From the NCBI GenBank assembly GCA_019671005.1, contig CM033732.1:7720886-7784885 (forward strand): a DNA stretch of 64,000 nucleotides, in the 5' to 3' direction. Made by a program: the position numbers and the translations under genes. Below the pieces are notes generated by a model that made no database searches, was not told the origin of the DNA, and worked only from the letters and a program-made list of their open reading frames with translations. This document shows, in pieces, positions 44,650 through 57,800 of the stretch; the stretch's first letter is position 1; each line of letters opens with the position of its first letter. The DNA is from Hibiscus mutabilis. Lineage: Eukaryota > Streptophyta > Magnoliopsida > Malvales > Malvaceae.

Positions 44650-45560
44650 GTTTACTTTTTTTGGAAATAAAATGATTTATTTAAATATGAATAGCATCGG
44701 ACAAGATAGAGGATATGATACAATTCGAATGATTCATACCAAAATAAACCAATGAGACACAATATTAAACGCTGAATTTGCCAAAGTATGTGCGATTGAA
44801 TATGCATTTCAATTAACATATGTTATACTTAGTCTGGCAAAAGCTCTTAAGCATTGTTGTGTGCTTCATGAAGGTGCACGCCAACAGTCGAGATATCCAA
44901 ATTAGGATTGGTAAGCCGATGAACGACAGTAAGAGTATCTCCTTCGATAATAGTGCCTGACCAACCATTTAAAATGGCTAATCGAATACCCTCGGTGAAA
45001 GCTGCTGCTTCAGCAATCTCGGCAGAGTGTGCGCCAGACAGCTCCATCGCAAACCCTGCTAAAACAAAACCCTCATGATCACGCACTACATCACCAATCG
45101 CAGCTCTTTCTGACGAGGCTAGATACGCGACGTTCACATTGGTCTTCATAGCTCCCATTCGAGTATTGCACCACCGAGGTTGTTGGTGTGCTGCAGGAGA
45201 ACGCGGGACATAAACTCTGGCCAAATAAAAATTGTGTTGTAGCAGCGAAGCATTTGAGAGGAGATTTGAACATGCTGCAGAAAATTTGTATGGACCTTAA
45301 TGTTCCGGCGATTTCATAAATTCCACAAGAGAACCACAAAAGAAGTGAAACGTTCTTTATCCAAAATCGAAGCTGCAGCAGAAAACCAATCACGGACCGA
45401 ATATTGATTACCATCTCGAACACTCACTGGAACACCACTTGCCTCTATAATTTTCTTGGCGTGAGGGCAATCTCTCAACGCATGCACACAAATTTCCACA
45501 GCATTATCACATAAACTACAACGTTGTAAAAATTGTTTTTTATTAAGTCTAGGGTACATG
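44650..45560 (-). mobile_element. LINE 3' fragment with RNase H
   Basis: Minus-strand frames encode a zinc-binding motif CSLCDNAVEICVHALRDC (about 45510) and an L1-type RNase H: AAIGDVVRDHEGFVLAG, then AEIAEAAAFTEGIRLA and IEGDTLTVV (about 45125-44930). The frame shifts between about 45420 and 45220. The first RNase H aspartate position reads NVNVAY where the family has D. The 3' tail begins near TTTGGAAATAAAATGATTTA (44660). Confidence 0.8.
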
Positions 45561-46339
45561 ACCTAATTTAAGGTTAAAAAATGTACAATTGAAATGTTTG
45601 AAAATACGGAACTTAAAATGTTATCACACAACCTAAATGTTATATTTTTCGATAATAATTTAGGTTGATGATTCTTTGACAAATTTCAAAACTTGATTTT
45701 ATGACAAGTTTCACTGTGTGTAAGTGGATCTAAAGCCTATATTTTTTTAATAGTCTAAATGTGATTACAAGGTAGTATTTGTTCATACATATTCTTAACC
45801 CTTTGACAATGGGCATACACCTCGTAGACAAAGCGATTTAAGCTCATGTCTTTAAACCCATGTCTCCTAGGATGAACACTATCCGTTTTTCTACTGGGAC
45901 ACTTGTTGGGTTCATCTTAAGCCTATATATATATACACAAATATGGGTTAAGATCCACTTATATTGTGTAAAATTTAATTACTTTTACGTTTTTTTATTG
46001 TTGGGTGATGGTAATAAATGACTAAGATTATTTTCTTATTTTTTTCCAAATGATAATATTCACATTTTTTACTGTTAATCTCATCTATCCATTTACCTTC
46101 ATCCAACGGTCAAAAAAAATTATAAAACTTTCAAGTTTTACATATATATATATATTATGTTACAAACATAGAAAACAGACCAGGCCTTAAATGTTCTAGT
46201 CCGAACCTAATCTATATTTTAAACGAATTTATTTTTTGTTTAAACCTTTTTTACTTAATATTTATAATCTAAAATATTCAGAAATTTAAATGAACCTTTG
46301 AATTTATTCAAGTGACCTTGTTCTTTATGTCTTCTGTCG
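45561..46339. other. AT-rich intergenic sequence
   Basis: Nothing supported is seen. Confidence 0.5.
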
Positions 46340-46559
46340 GAGAAATTATTAGATAGATCTGGTTCACCGTATTATCTATGGTCTCAACCAATAAAGTCCT
46401 ATAACTTTAAAATAATTATTCAATAACTACCTACTGGTTATTAACATGTAAGAAAGATGTGAAAATTCACCTTTAAAAAAACATAAATATACTTTATTAG
46501 CTGAGACTACAAATAACGTAATGAGCCGAATCTATCTAATAATTTTTCCTACTGTAACG
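46340..46559. mobile_element. MITE (family D relative)
   Basis: Left end GAGAAATTATTAGATAGAT, right end reversed GGAAAAATTATTAGATAGAT. Both arms contain GTCTCAACCAATAAAG-like sequence as in the 16287 element. Flanks CTTCTGTCG and CTACTGTAA match only partly. Confidence 0.7.
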
Positions 46560-46716
46560 ATGTGAGAACGGCTTCCCTTCTATCTGTTTAAGTATCATTA
46601 AGAGGTAAATTCCCACGTGTCGTTGTTGAAATGTCATAGGATGTTTTTTTTATTAAATAAATATATATTATATTTTTAAAACAAATATCAAAATTCGAAA
46701 AACCTTGGCCAATTAC

Positions 46717-47341
46717 CAGGACTGACCCTAAGGTAAGACATTAAAGGTGCCCGCCTATGGTCAACCATCCATAATTAAAAATATATATAAAAAATCTTTT
46801 AAAATTTAATTATTCATTAATGAGGTCCATTATCTCTAATTAAATATAAAGAACAATTAAAATTTATTTAGTTTAGGTATTAATGGGTCTATAATTAAGA
46901 TTTTAATGATATTTTAATTTTTTTACCAGGGATCTAATTTTTTTCGATACTTATTATTTGAGGTTAATTTTTCAGCGCTTGTTATTAGAGACTCAATTTT
47001 TCGTATATTTGTTATTAAGAGGCTACTCTTAAAATTTAATTTTTTCAATATTTTTTATTAGGGGAATACTCTTAAAATTCATTTTTTTATATTTCTTATT
47101 AGGGGTCCAATTTTTTTAATACTTGTTACTATAGGTTCAATTTCCCCAATATTTTTTATTTGGGACATATTCTTAAAATTTATTTTTTAATATTTTGTTA
47201 TTAGGGTATACTCCTAAAATTTATTTTTTAATATTTATTATTAGAGATCTACTCTTAAAATTTATTTTATTTCTATACTTATTATTATAGGAGTAATTTT
47301 TTGGTTCTTCCCATGCCACCAAAATTTTAAGGTCGGCCCCG
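46717..47341. mobile_element. Non-autonomous hAT element, sibling of 9988-10921
   Basis: Starts CAGGACTGACCCTAAGG and ends TTAAGGTCGGCCCCG (reversed CGGGGCCGACCTTAA). Flanked by CCAATTAC at 46709-46716 and 47342-47349, a perfect 8-bp duplication. The body holds the same kind of diverged units (TTTTTCAATATTTGTTATTAGGG, ACTCTTAAAATTTA). No coding. Confidence 0.9.
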
Positions 47342-47349
47342 CCAATTAC

Positions 47350-48699
47350 TAGATCTCTCATAAGATTTTTTTTGAACAAAAGAAGGGGCTACTCTTGCTG
47401 GCAATTAATCTCAGGACTTAAGGGAGAGAGGGGAAAGAGTGTTCCTGCTGGGTTTAGAACCTAAAACTTAGGGAAAGGGAGGAAGCAAGTGAGAAAGCTC
47501 TGGCTACCCGACCATCATTATTTTCTCCTCATAAAATATTTTTTAATTACAGTTTGACGCTGGGGGGGGGAAGAAAGAAAAGAGAGTAAATATTTTAGTT
47601 GAATTAAAATATAAAAACAACACGAATATAACCCATATTTAATATTTTAAAAAATAAGATAAATTTTGTAAATATAAGTTGAATTAAAATATAAAAATAA
47701 CACGAATATAACCCTAAACTCTAAAATCATATTTCATATTTTAGTTTAATCATACTTTGAGTTTAGTTTGTAGAATTTAAAATTTAAAATTAAAAATTAA
47801 AATTTAGAATTTAGAATTCAGGACTAACATTTAAATTATAAATTTTATAATTTAAATTAGAAGGGTCAATTTTTTTTATCAAAATGTACGCATAATAAAC
47901 TATGAAAATAACATAACATAAAATGTGTTTAATATGCCAAAAAAAATACATAAAATATATTACTCATGTCTGATAGATATATACAAATGTATCTAAGTAC
48001 ACAAAAGATACAACAAATACAAATATAATAAGAAAAACAACATAATTACAAAACAACTTATTAACAATGAAAATATTAAAATAGTGTGGGAGAGGTTTTT
48101 GCTCCTCCCAGATTTTTTAGTATAATTATATTTTAGGTCCTGTTTAGTTTAAATATTAGTAAAATAAGATCTTTGTTCCTCCCAATTTTTAGAGTTCATA
48201 GGCTTAATAGTCTCTTACCCCTCCCGATTCTTGATCCTAACTCCGTCCTTGATTTTAAGTGAAACACACATCACCGTATGTTTCAAAAAAGTAGATTAAA
48301 GTTTTGTGAACATTCATTATACAACCTATACTATCCAGACTTTTCTCTACCCATAAATTGGAGGATATTAAACACTTAAATATACTCGATCTTACATCTT
48401 CTTGTATATCGTTTCAAAAACAATACTAATTAACTATACTGCAAATACATCAAAGTTTTAAAAATAATATATGTTAATTTTATATCAATAAATAACATAT
48501 GCTTTAATTTAGTTGCTAAGTTTATAAATTTAGAATTAAAATAAATCACCGTGACAATACCTATATAAAACGATTTACTAGCGTATAAAATCTAAAGTTC
48601 CCTAAAAAAATCTATATAAATTTATATTACTCTGAATATACACAAGTAATACAATCAAATAGCATGATAAAACCTTGTTTCAAAAAATAGCATGATAAA
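47350..48699. other. AT-rich sequence with possible hAT end
   Basis: Contains a repeat-like stretch at 47390-47510 (CCTGCTGGGTTTAGAACC) that recurs in similar form near 60430 (CCTGCTGGATCTAGAACC), possibly an old SINE. 48090-48254 ends in CTAACTCCGTCCTTG, a hAT-like 3' terminus. Confidence 0.4.
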
Positions 48700-48796
48700 G
48701 AGATCCATTAATTGGCCTAGTAGCTAAAAATGCTTATATTATTTGATCTTATATGTGTTCGAATCTCTGTATAAAAATGTAATACCTCTATTTAAT
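48700..48796 (+). mobile_element. tRNA-derived SINE (short)
   Basis: Carries a polymerase III A-box-like TGGCCTAGTAGC and a B-box-like TGTTCGAATCTC about 40 bases apart, then an A/T-rich tail. Flanked by an 18-base direct repeat, AAAAAATAGCATGATAAA, at 48682-48699 and 48797-48814, as expected for target-primed insertion. Confidence 0.75.
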
Positions 48797-48966
48797 AAAA
48801 AATAGCATGATAAACCTATTTTTTAAAAAATATATATGATAAATCGAACTAACATGATAAATTATAAAATAGACTAAAATACAATTAATAACAATTTAAA
48901 AAATATTAGTAACCTAACAATCACATCCCAAATAAACAAAACCAATATTTTTTTAAGTCTTAAATA

Positions 48967-49637
48967 CAATAGAACCTCTATAAATTAATAATCTCTCTAA
49001 AATAATAATTTTTCGGTTTTGACTTAGGCCCAAGGTCTAAATTAATAATTTTGATAAATTAATCAGATAATATTTTTTTGAAAGACACTTATATAACTTT
49101 ATGGTCCATTCAATATTATAAATTAATAATTCTATAAAGTTACAAATATAACTATGACAACTTAGTAAAATATGATTTTATTGTTGTTTGCTTCTGCTTG
49201 AAATTTAAATCTAGTTGTATTTTATCTCTAACTTTTCTTACTGCATCCAAAAGTTTTGGTGTTGCGTTCTCATACTGCATCCATGGTTGGTTGATTTTGA
49301 TTTGAATTGACTAATTAGGAATGTTTGATGTTGTTTATATAGTGGTTGATTTTTTTACCATACATGAACTTGCATTAAGTTTTAACTAGTACTGTGTAAT
49401 ACAATGAACTTTGTTTTTTAGGGGTATGTATTATATTTAATTAGTCGCATTGTACATGAATATCATTCAATTAGTCAATACAATGTATATGTTTTATTCA
49501 TGAAAAGTAATGTAAGTTTGATGAATCGGAAATAATCACTTTAAATTAATAAATTATTAATTTATCGATTAATTAATACCTTTTTAAATTAATAAAATTA
49601 CGTAGTCCGACATTATTAATTTATAGAGGTTTTATTG
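48967..49637. mobile_element. Emigrant/Lemi1-like pogo (Tc1/mariner) element
   Basis: TIRs CAATAGAACCTCTATAAATT and, reversed, CAATAAAACCTCTATAAATT match the Emigrant/Lemi1 terminus known in Arabidopsis and Medicago. Flanked by TA on both sides (48965-48966 and 49638-49639). The 671-base copy has no transposase frame. Confidence 0.88.
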
Positions 49638-49719
49638 TATATATTTGGTACCCGGCAAAGGGCAGAATCATTAAGGGACTAAGGAGCAATGGCCCAAAAA
49701 AATTAGAAAATTAGAATTT

Positions 49720-49955
49720 TACCCCTAAAGTTTAAAAAGAATTCAATTTGACCCTTTAAAATTTTTAAAAATTCATATTAAGCTTTAAAAATTCGAAAAT
49801 TTTTAATTAAATTATCTCTCAAAGTTTGTAAAAATTCTTATTAAATCTTTCAAAATCATTAAAAATTTAAGTTAAACCCTCCAAATTTTTGAAAATTTTT
49901 GTTTAACCCTCCAATTTATTAAAAATTTTCAGTTTACCCCCTCAAACTCTTACCC
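49720..49955. repeat. About 30-bp degenerate minisatellite
   Basis: Around seven diverged units on the theme CCCTCCAAATTTTTGAAAATT / TTTAAAAATTCATATTAAG. Confidence 0.65.
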
Positions 49956-49970
49956 AAGTTCCACCACTGG

Positions 49971-50730
49971 TACGTGAACTAGATATATTTTCTCAAGTTA
50001 GTACTTAAAAAAAATTTACTCCGAAATTGATACCTGAACTAGGCATCTTCTCCCAAGTTAGTACTTAAAGAATTTTTGCTCTCAAGTTGGTACTTGAACT
50101 AGACACCTTCTCCCAAGTTGATACCAAAATTTATGCATTTTATTATTTGGCCATAATTCGAAGTAATTCAATAAATTTAGCATTCTTCATTTAAAAACCC
50201 TATCAGTGTACTCTTTCTTCTCCTATAAATGCTATATCACTTTCCTGATATAAAAAAGTTTAACAATAACTTGTGTTTTTGAGCAAGCATATTTGATTGG
50301 TTAGTCAAACTGCTCATCTTTGTTCCCTCATATTCCCGACCACATTCCTTCTCCCTAGAGTCTCCCCTTCCCCTCCCCTCTAGGTTGGATTAGGATTAGA
50401 ATTAGGATTTAAAAAAAAAAACAAACAATAACTTGCGTCTTTATGGTATAATGTAGTTATTCTCATTGTTGTTTTGGTCCATTAGGCTTGCTTGATTTGA
50501 CAATATCATAAAAATATTAAATTGATTGATTTTTTAAATATGAATAGTTAAATTTATTGAATTGTTTTAAATTATGACCAAATTCATAGAATGGGTAGGT
50601 TTTGAAGACTAAATATGTTAATAAAATTATCAAAATAGCGGATGAAATTAAAGTTTGGGTACCAAATTTGGAGCAGAAATATGTAGCTAATAACTTGGAA
50701 GAAGATAGTTCATGTACCAAACTGTATATT
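49971..50730. mobile_element. Possible TIR element with 62-bp terminal repeats
   Basis: Left end holds about 2.5 units of 62 bases (GGTACGTGAACTAGATAT, then CTCAAGTTAGTACTTAAA). The reversed right end reads GGTACATGAACTATCTTC. No duplication was confirmed and the interior has no known domain. Confidence 0.4.
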
Positions 50731-51836
50731 TAAACTTTTTTAGGCCAAATCCAAATTTCACCCTAAAACAATACACTGAAATACCGTAATTACCCTTCCG
50801 AATTATATATCTTTTCCCTTTACTCACTGCCAAAAATGAAACCCTTTCAATTTAAATACTTGCAATTATATATATTGGTTATGTTATACATAGATGATTG
50901 AATTATAAGTGATGTGTGCGCGGACGTCGTAGTATTGAAAAAACAAAAATAGGATGCTGTGAAATGACACTTGGTGGATAACAAATTATGTAAAATTTTT
51001 GTGTTGACAAGAGTTGTATGAATGTAGAGGAAAGAAACCATGAAGATATTGATGCAACTTCAACCGGAGGGCCAACTCATACGGTCGGACCTGTTGTTCG
51101 ATAGAAACAATGAAACTAATGAGATGCTTATGAATGAATGGATTAAATTATGAAAAAGAAGTTACAAACCATACCTAGAAGAAAAGGTGGTAGCATTGGT
51201 TGCAGCAGAAACATATTTGAGCTTTGAAATCAACAGTACCACCGCAATTTCAATCTTGGCTTAAATAGGAGATGTATACTTTTTTACTTCTGCGGGAAAG
51301 ATCACCGGATGTTGCATGACGGTCCATTACCGGATCAACAACCAGCAGCTTTTAGGAAGTTGTCATATGGGGTTGAGGTTGGTAAACTGAAAGGCTGGAG
51401 ATGGTTCTGGCACTCAGTTGCACACAGCAGTGGAAGAGTGCCGGCTGGTTGTTTCAATGGGTTAGTGCCATCTGTTTGCTCGAGGACAGGGCCGGTCTGC
51501 ATTTTTTAGTTGGGGTGTGAATGTTAGATCATGAGAAACCCAATACTTAACAGATGGATAACACCACTCAACACTCGGCCTCGCATGTAGCTCATAGAGC
51601 CTACATGCGGACAACCTCATTAAGGGTCGTCAACCTCACACGGGGTTAGGTAAGAAGAACGATACAACGAACCTGACTCTGATATCATATTAAGCATCCA
51701 GCCTAAAATTAATCAGTAGTTGGCTCAACTTTAATATAAGACCATGGGAAGTCCAATACTTGATAGGACAGAGCCTAGAGGATAACACCACTTAACACAT
51801 GCATGATGAATCTAAACATGCATAAAGTTCATTAAA
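50731..51836. other. Intergenic sequence, 3' side of the EFR3-like gene
   Basis: 51290-51520 is GC-richer with short open frames of no recognised family. GACAGGGCCGGTCTG at 51484 resembles a hAT terminus. 51525-51830 has two related strings ending GGATAACACCACT(C/T)AACAC (about 51555 and 51780), a diverged duplication. Confidence 0.4.
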
Positions 51837-54800
51837 TCAAGGGTCTACCTGTTTTGTGTTGTCAGAAGGATGTTGAAAAGATAAGCTGCTAATCAAGCTT
51901 TTTTGTCCCAGATGGACCCCCATCAGATCAGACATCTTCTGCTGCTTCCCGGTCAGGAGTGTCTCGCAATGATGAGCCATATCCATGTAAGACATGTCAG
52001 GTCCGGTGGAGACAGAAGGTCTTCCAAACTGATCTGAAGTCTCCATTACCTGTGTCGATAGAGCAAATAAATAAGTGTTCAAACACTTGTACTTTAAAGA
52101 TGAGTAAAAAAGAATGACATAGCTGACGTACTGAATCTAGGAGTTGATTGACATCCAGGGGTTTTGGAATTCCCTGGGACAACTCTTTGGTTTCATCTAT
52201 AGGGGAAAATGGAGCTCCCTGCTGAGCAAAAGAAATCACATGAGTTCCAAACTTAGATAAATTTCGAGGGTAGTGCAACGGAATTTACCTCCTTAAAAGC
52301 TTTATTCTCTTCTATGCCAGCTTGATCTACTTTAAGTAGTGCATCCATTGGCAAGTGGGCACCTAGAGGACACACATCATCCGGCAAGAATTTACTTAAC
52401 AGCTGTGCCCGTGTATTGGACAATTCAGGCTGCGTATATATTCACAAGATATTAGTGCAGGATAATTAAACAGAAATTACTAGCTCTTTGATGATATATA
52501 TATATATTTGCTCGGCCAAAATAAAATTTTATTAAAACACATTGCAACATGCACACCCGATCCACATATTAATAAAACCATAAAATACCTAGAAACTCCT
52601 AAAAACAACGAATCAGACACATACTTGACCCACATCTGCATGAAACTATAAAACACCTCAGAACAAAGAACACCAAATAAAAGCAGCCAAGAATTTCCTG
52701 GAAGCGCAGAAACACTGAAACGTACTCCGTAAAAGCACCCAAAGTTCATTTACAAAACACAAAAGCACAATAAGAGAGAATAACCCGGACTAACACCAAG
52801 AATGAAAATGATATATCCAACAACAAGAAGGAAAGGATTGAATTGGGATAAAAAAGCTTACTTCTGATGAAATTCCCAAACTCTGTACAATCTCAGACGC
52901 AAGGGTTTCCCTGCGTTGCATTGGGATAATCTCTATTTGTGAGAGAGTCTTTAAAGCCAAATTATCATCTTCTTCAGATCCATAAACATTTGTTGGTAGG
53001 TCAGGCCTAGTGTCAACTGCCTTTAATTTGCATTCTTCCACCAAGCGCAAGAATGCATCATCCTATTAATCATATAACGATAACAAATGTTTAATTAACA
53101 GATGGAAAAAAAAGCCAGAAGTAACAAGCAAGGAAAAGAAAGTAGTGAAGATCATGACAGATAGGTTTTCATACCATTCTTTCTGTTAGAGTAACCTTGG
53201 CAAAATAGGCAATAGGAATAATATTGAATGCTTTTGATGAAAATAGGATCATTGAAGTTGCCAAGGTGAAAAGAGATCTGCGGCGCGACGGTGGAAGTGG
53301 CCCTGCAGAAATAGTGGAAGTTCAGAATAAAGAGATGATACCCCAATAACAGATATCAAGTTAGTTGTTTCATTTCCTTATTTTTTACTTCTTCTAAGGA
53401 TTTGTGTTACAATCTAATTAAAATGAACCAAGAAGTCTTCCTAAATCCTTCTTACCATATCATGTGCATCATTCATGAAAATAGTTTATAAGAGGTTCTC
53501 AAGATATAATTTAAAGATGATTTATGTAGAACAGATTATCAACAAACGTTTCCTGCTTTTACATTTGAACTTGTTGATGTGAAATCAGATTACCATTTAC
53601 CGATTTGAGGCAAAATCTAGCATTTTTAAGTCCATCATAACATGCAAATACTGTCTAGTGATGGTGTATGTGGCAAACTGGCACTTGATTATAAAATGCT
53701 TCACTTAAAAGATTTGAAAGAACAAATCTGCTACATTTCCTATTGGATTTATGTCCTTAAGAGAGCTTCTTACATTTCCAATATCAAAACTATTGCTTCC
53801 TTTTCTTTCTGCAGGAGAGAAACCTTGGTGTACGTATGTGCTAAACATTTTGGACTATTACAATGATTACAGATCAAATAAACAGTATTTTTTTCATTTC
53901 ATGCAAGGCAGACTCTAACCCTCTACTTTTATTCTTCTGTTAATTATTATTATTATTTGCCGAGGAGTGTTGTCGAAGGCTTAGGCAAGGAAGCAAACAC
54001 CAGTAAAACCCATGATATTGCAAAGATAGCTACAACTCTGGACACTCACCTCCATCATTAAGAGCGATACTTCGCAACGAAAGGGCTAGCTGGAAACTAC
54101 GAACGAGAGCCTCTTTGCTAGAATTCTGCATTATATCAAAAATGAAAATACAGAAATTAAACCTTCACAAAAGAATGAATATTAGTTGAATGTTGCCTAT
54201 ACAATGAACAGAAGATCAACTACAATTTTCATATAACATACAGTTAAAAGACTTAATAAGTTCTCCCATAGACTACACAAATGACTTGCAAAGTTAAAGG
54301 TACCATGTTAGCCTACACATGTTTCTTTATCGGAAAAATGAGACCCTAATACTCTAGGAAGAATTATTGTACTTGTTTCTGACCCCAAATTCATTTCAGG
54401 AAGCAACAGTTGAACAAATACCTTGGCTCGAGCGAAGAGCAACACAAGGCTGTACGTATGAGCAATGGCTTCATAGTTTTGTGGTGTATTTTGAGGAGAG
54501 ACAGACTGTGCCCAAATTGATGAAAGCAAGAGACTAATCTGGGTGCTACTAAGCCGTAGAGAATGGGCCTCCTGACATTTGACAAAAAAAAAATAGTTAC
54601 ATAAAAATAAGTTAATAAAAAATTTCAAACACATTTTAGTTCTAATCATTTCAAGTTACCGTATTTGAATTGCTTGGAGAAATTTCATCTGTTTCCAACG
54701 ATACAGGGAGATATCTTGAACTATATGCACGACTATAAGATGATTTCAATCGATTCAGAATTGTATTATTGCTGTTTTTAACTTCACCCTCACTTGCATT

Positions 54801-57800
54801 GTTTTCATTTTCTACAAAAGAATTCTGCCTTGAGGAGGATTTCTCCTTCTTTAGCTTCTCCAAAAGGGCTGCCGATGAAGAAAAGACAGAGACAGTTCTT
54901 GAAAGTGTTCTTGGAATAGCTGTGGATTTGTTTTCTACTGAAGTAACAAAGGATTGTTGAGGGCAAACTGAAGTGGGGACAAGAACAACAGAGAAAATAC
55001 GGTGAGCACCGATTCGTGCTTCATGGTCAGGGTGGACCATAGCTGGGAGTAATTGATGGAACAAAGACTCGGGAAATGCCTATGGGAACCAAGAAACACC
55101 ATATAATTAAAAATACTGCATACAACACCATGAAAAGTTAATCAACAAAAAAATATTAACAATTATGATTATTACCTTGTTTATATAGGATGGGTTTGGA
55201 ATTGAGGCAACAACTTGAGCAGTGCGATAAACAACACAGACGGTTGTTCTGGCTATAACTGTAATATTCGAGATGTTCTCCAACATCACAGCCATAGCAT
55301 CAAGAATTGGACCTGCATCTCCAACCTGTTCAAAGTAGCTAGCCCAATTTTTAAACTATCCAGTCACACTAAAGCTTAGGAATGTCAAGAGAGTGATCCC
55401 ACCTTTCGCGATAACTGTACAAGGCAATTATCCACAGCTTCTTTAAAATTCCTGTTCCATTGTATAACTTCGGCTCCCAAAGTTGCATCATCGAGCGAGC
55501 AGTGTATGCTCTTTCGTAAATGTCTCATAACATCACTAATTGCACCAAGTATTGGTATAGAAGGTTCAACTTTTGAATGTCGAGCAAGAGAGGTTGTAAC
55601 CTCCAGAACTTGAAGTTGCATGTCAGGTTGTTTGAGAACTGTTTTGTGGTCAAGATGCTTAACTAGTAAGGATAGCAATAAATGTGTATCCTGCCCTGCA
55701 AACAGAGAAAAATAAATAAATAGGATCAGTTTCTCACACTTGTTACAAGTTAAAAAAAAAATTGATAGGAAAAATAAACAAAAACAGAAATAATCAGGCA
55801 TATTGACTGTTGAAAATGCATGCTACCTGAGCTCTCCAGTAAAAGCTGCATATCCTTTAAGACTGGAAAGGCAAGACCAGTTTGAAGAGACCATGAGTCT
55901 TCATTATCAAAGTAACGAAACAAAGACTCAAGAACACGTCGTGCTGTTGTAGCTTCCTTGGCTAGGTTTGCCATGTTATGTAAGCAAACCTTGGACCAGA
56001 AGGAGGGATTCCGGGCATCTTCCCTGTGATAAGAGGCAAAACGGAACTCATTGAAAGGTAATTATTTAAGATAAATAAAGAAATAAAATACAAAAATGCG
56101 TCATGTGATTACACTGAGACATTTAGTTCTCCTTTTTCATTCACAATTGTATCCCAAGAAGGAAATGTGATGGGGACATGACCCTCATCTTTTAGCACGT
56201 CTTCTTCCAACTGACTTTGGGAACCATTAAGGTTCTCTAAACTTTTCCTTGGGTCTCCATAATTTTCCAAGACTACTGAAACAATCTGTTTTGATAATTA
56301 AAAACAGAAAATGAATTTGCCAAAATAAATCACCAATGAAAATATTCTGCAATGGAACAAACATGGAAATAGCCACAAGATAAGTTTGAATAACGCATCT
56401 GTATCATAAGAAAACAAACTGATCATACTTTTACCTAGCTGCTTTGCCCATATCAGAAAGTCATGAATGACTAGATTGAGGATTTATAAATGAAACAGAA
56501 AACATGCAAATATAGGCAACCGAGAAAATAAATAACAGGGAAACAAACTTGCAATGATATGTAAATAGGTCTGAATCTGCTTACATTATCAAATTCCACT
56601 GAAATGTGAGAGTGTATTCCCATAAACCGAATCTGCACAACAAGCAAAATAGATAATTGAACTTCCGTATACAGTTAGAACCACGAGGAAAATATAAGCA
56701 GTAAAAAAGAAAGAAAGAATTAGTGAAATGGAAAATATAATCGCCATTTACAACTATTTCTAAATTAAAGTGTTCTATGCTGCTATGAAAAGCCTGGGAC
56801 ACATTGAAACAGATAAAGATTTGCATTGTGAATAGCTAAATATAACAATCTTATAAAGTAAACTATATTTCGTTTGTAACTAGTATAAATAGGTTAGCTT
56901 AGAATGTGAATAATAGGATTTCTTCTCTTCACATAACTTCTTCAATTATCATTTTCTTGACATGATAGGGGATTGCAGTTTCTGATGGCTCACACGCCAA
57001 TAAAAAGTTTTGTCTCTTCTTCACACGCTGGAGCGTGGCGGCCTGCTACTCATCAGGTTCTTCCGATTGGCGGTTCAAACCAATCTCTGGTGGTTGGGTG
57101 CGTGTCTTGGGGAGTTGCTGATGGGGGTACTTGTTTAGGACCGTTTGGCTGTAGGATGGATTATGCTGGAGCTGTTTGACTGCTGGATTCTTTTTCCTTA
57201 AAACCTTGAACTTTTCTGATTAATTATCTACTTTCATGAATTGCTGAATCTAAATTAGCTGTAACAGATATGATTCTAGTCATCACTCTACCTAAGCTCA
57301 TTCATAGTAAGATACACATAACTCTGGTCTAGTTTCTTCTGAATTCATTATACATGTTGCACAATAGTTTCTTCTGGTTTAGTTTCTCATAGCTTATTAG
57401 TACTTATTATATGATTTAAGGTTTCTTTTTATCATATATATCCAGAAACCCAACAAAAAGTTAAGATCATGCATTTCAAAAGAAGAGAAGCCATTTGAAT
57501 GTGTACCATTGAAGAAAGTGCTTGCAGCCCAGCTGCACATAGATTCCTTTCCTGTTCACTCTCTCCAGCAGTATCTTGGCCTAATTGATACAGTTTTGGA
57601 ATAAAGCCTTCTAACTTGAACATGCAAGTGCCATCCTCCTGCAAAATTTCACAAGATAAAATGAGTTTCAAGCATGTTGCCATAAACATATCAACTTTTG
57701 AAAATAAATGAACTGCAAGCTAAAGGTCAATTAAACATGAGAAGCATACAAGTAATGCCAAAAGCACCAACCTGATTATTTAGAAAGTCAAAAAGTGTCT

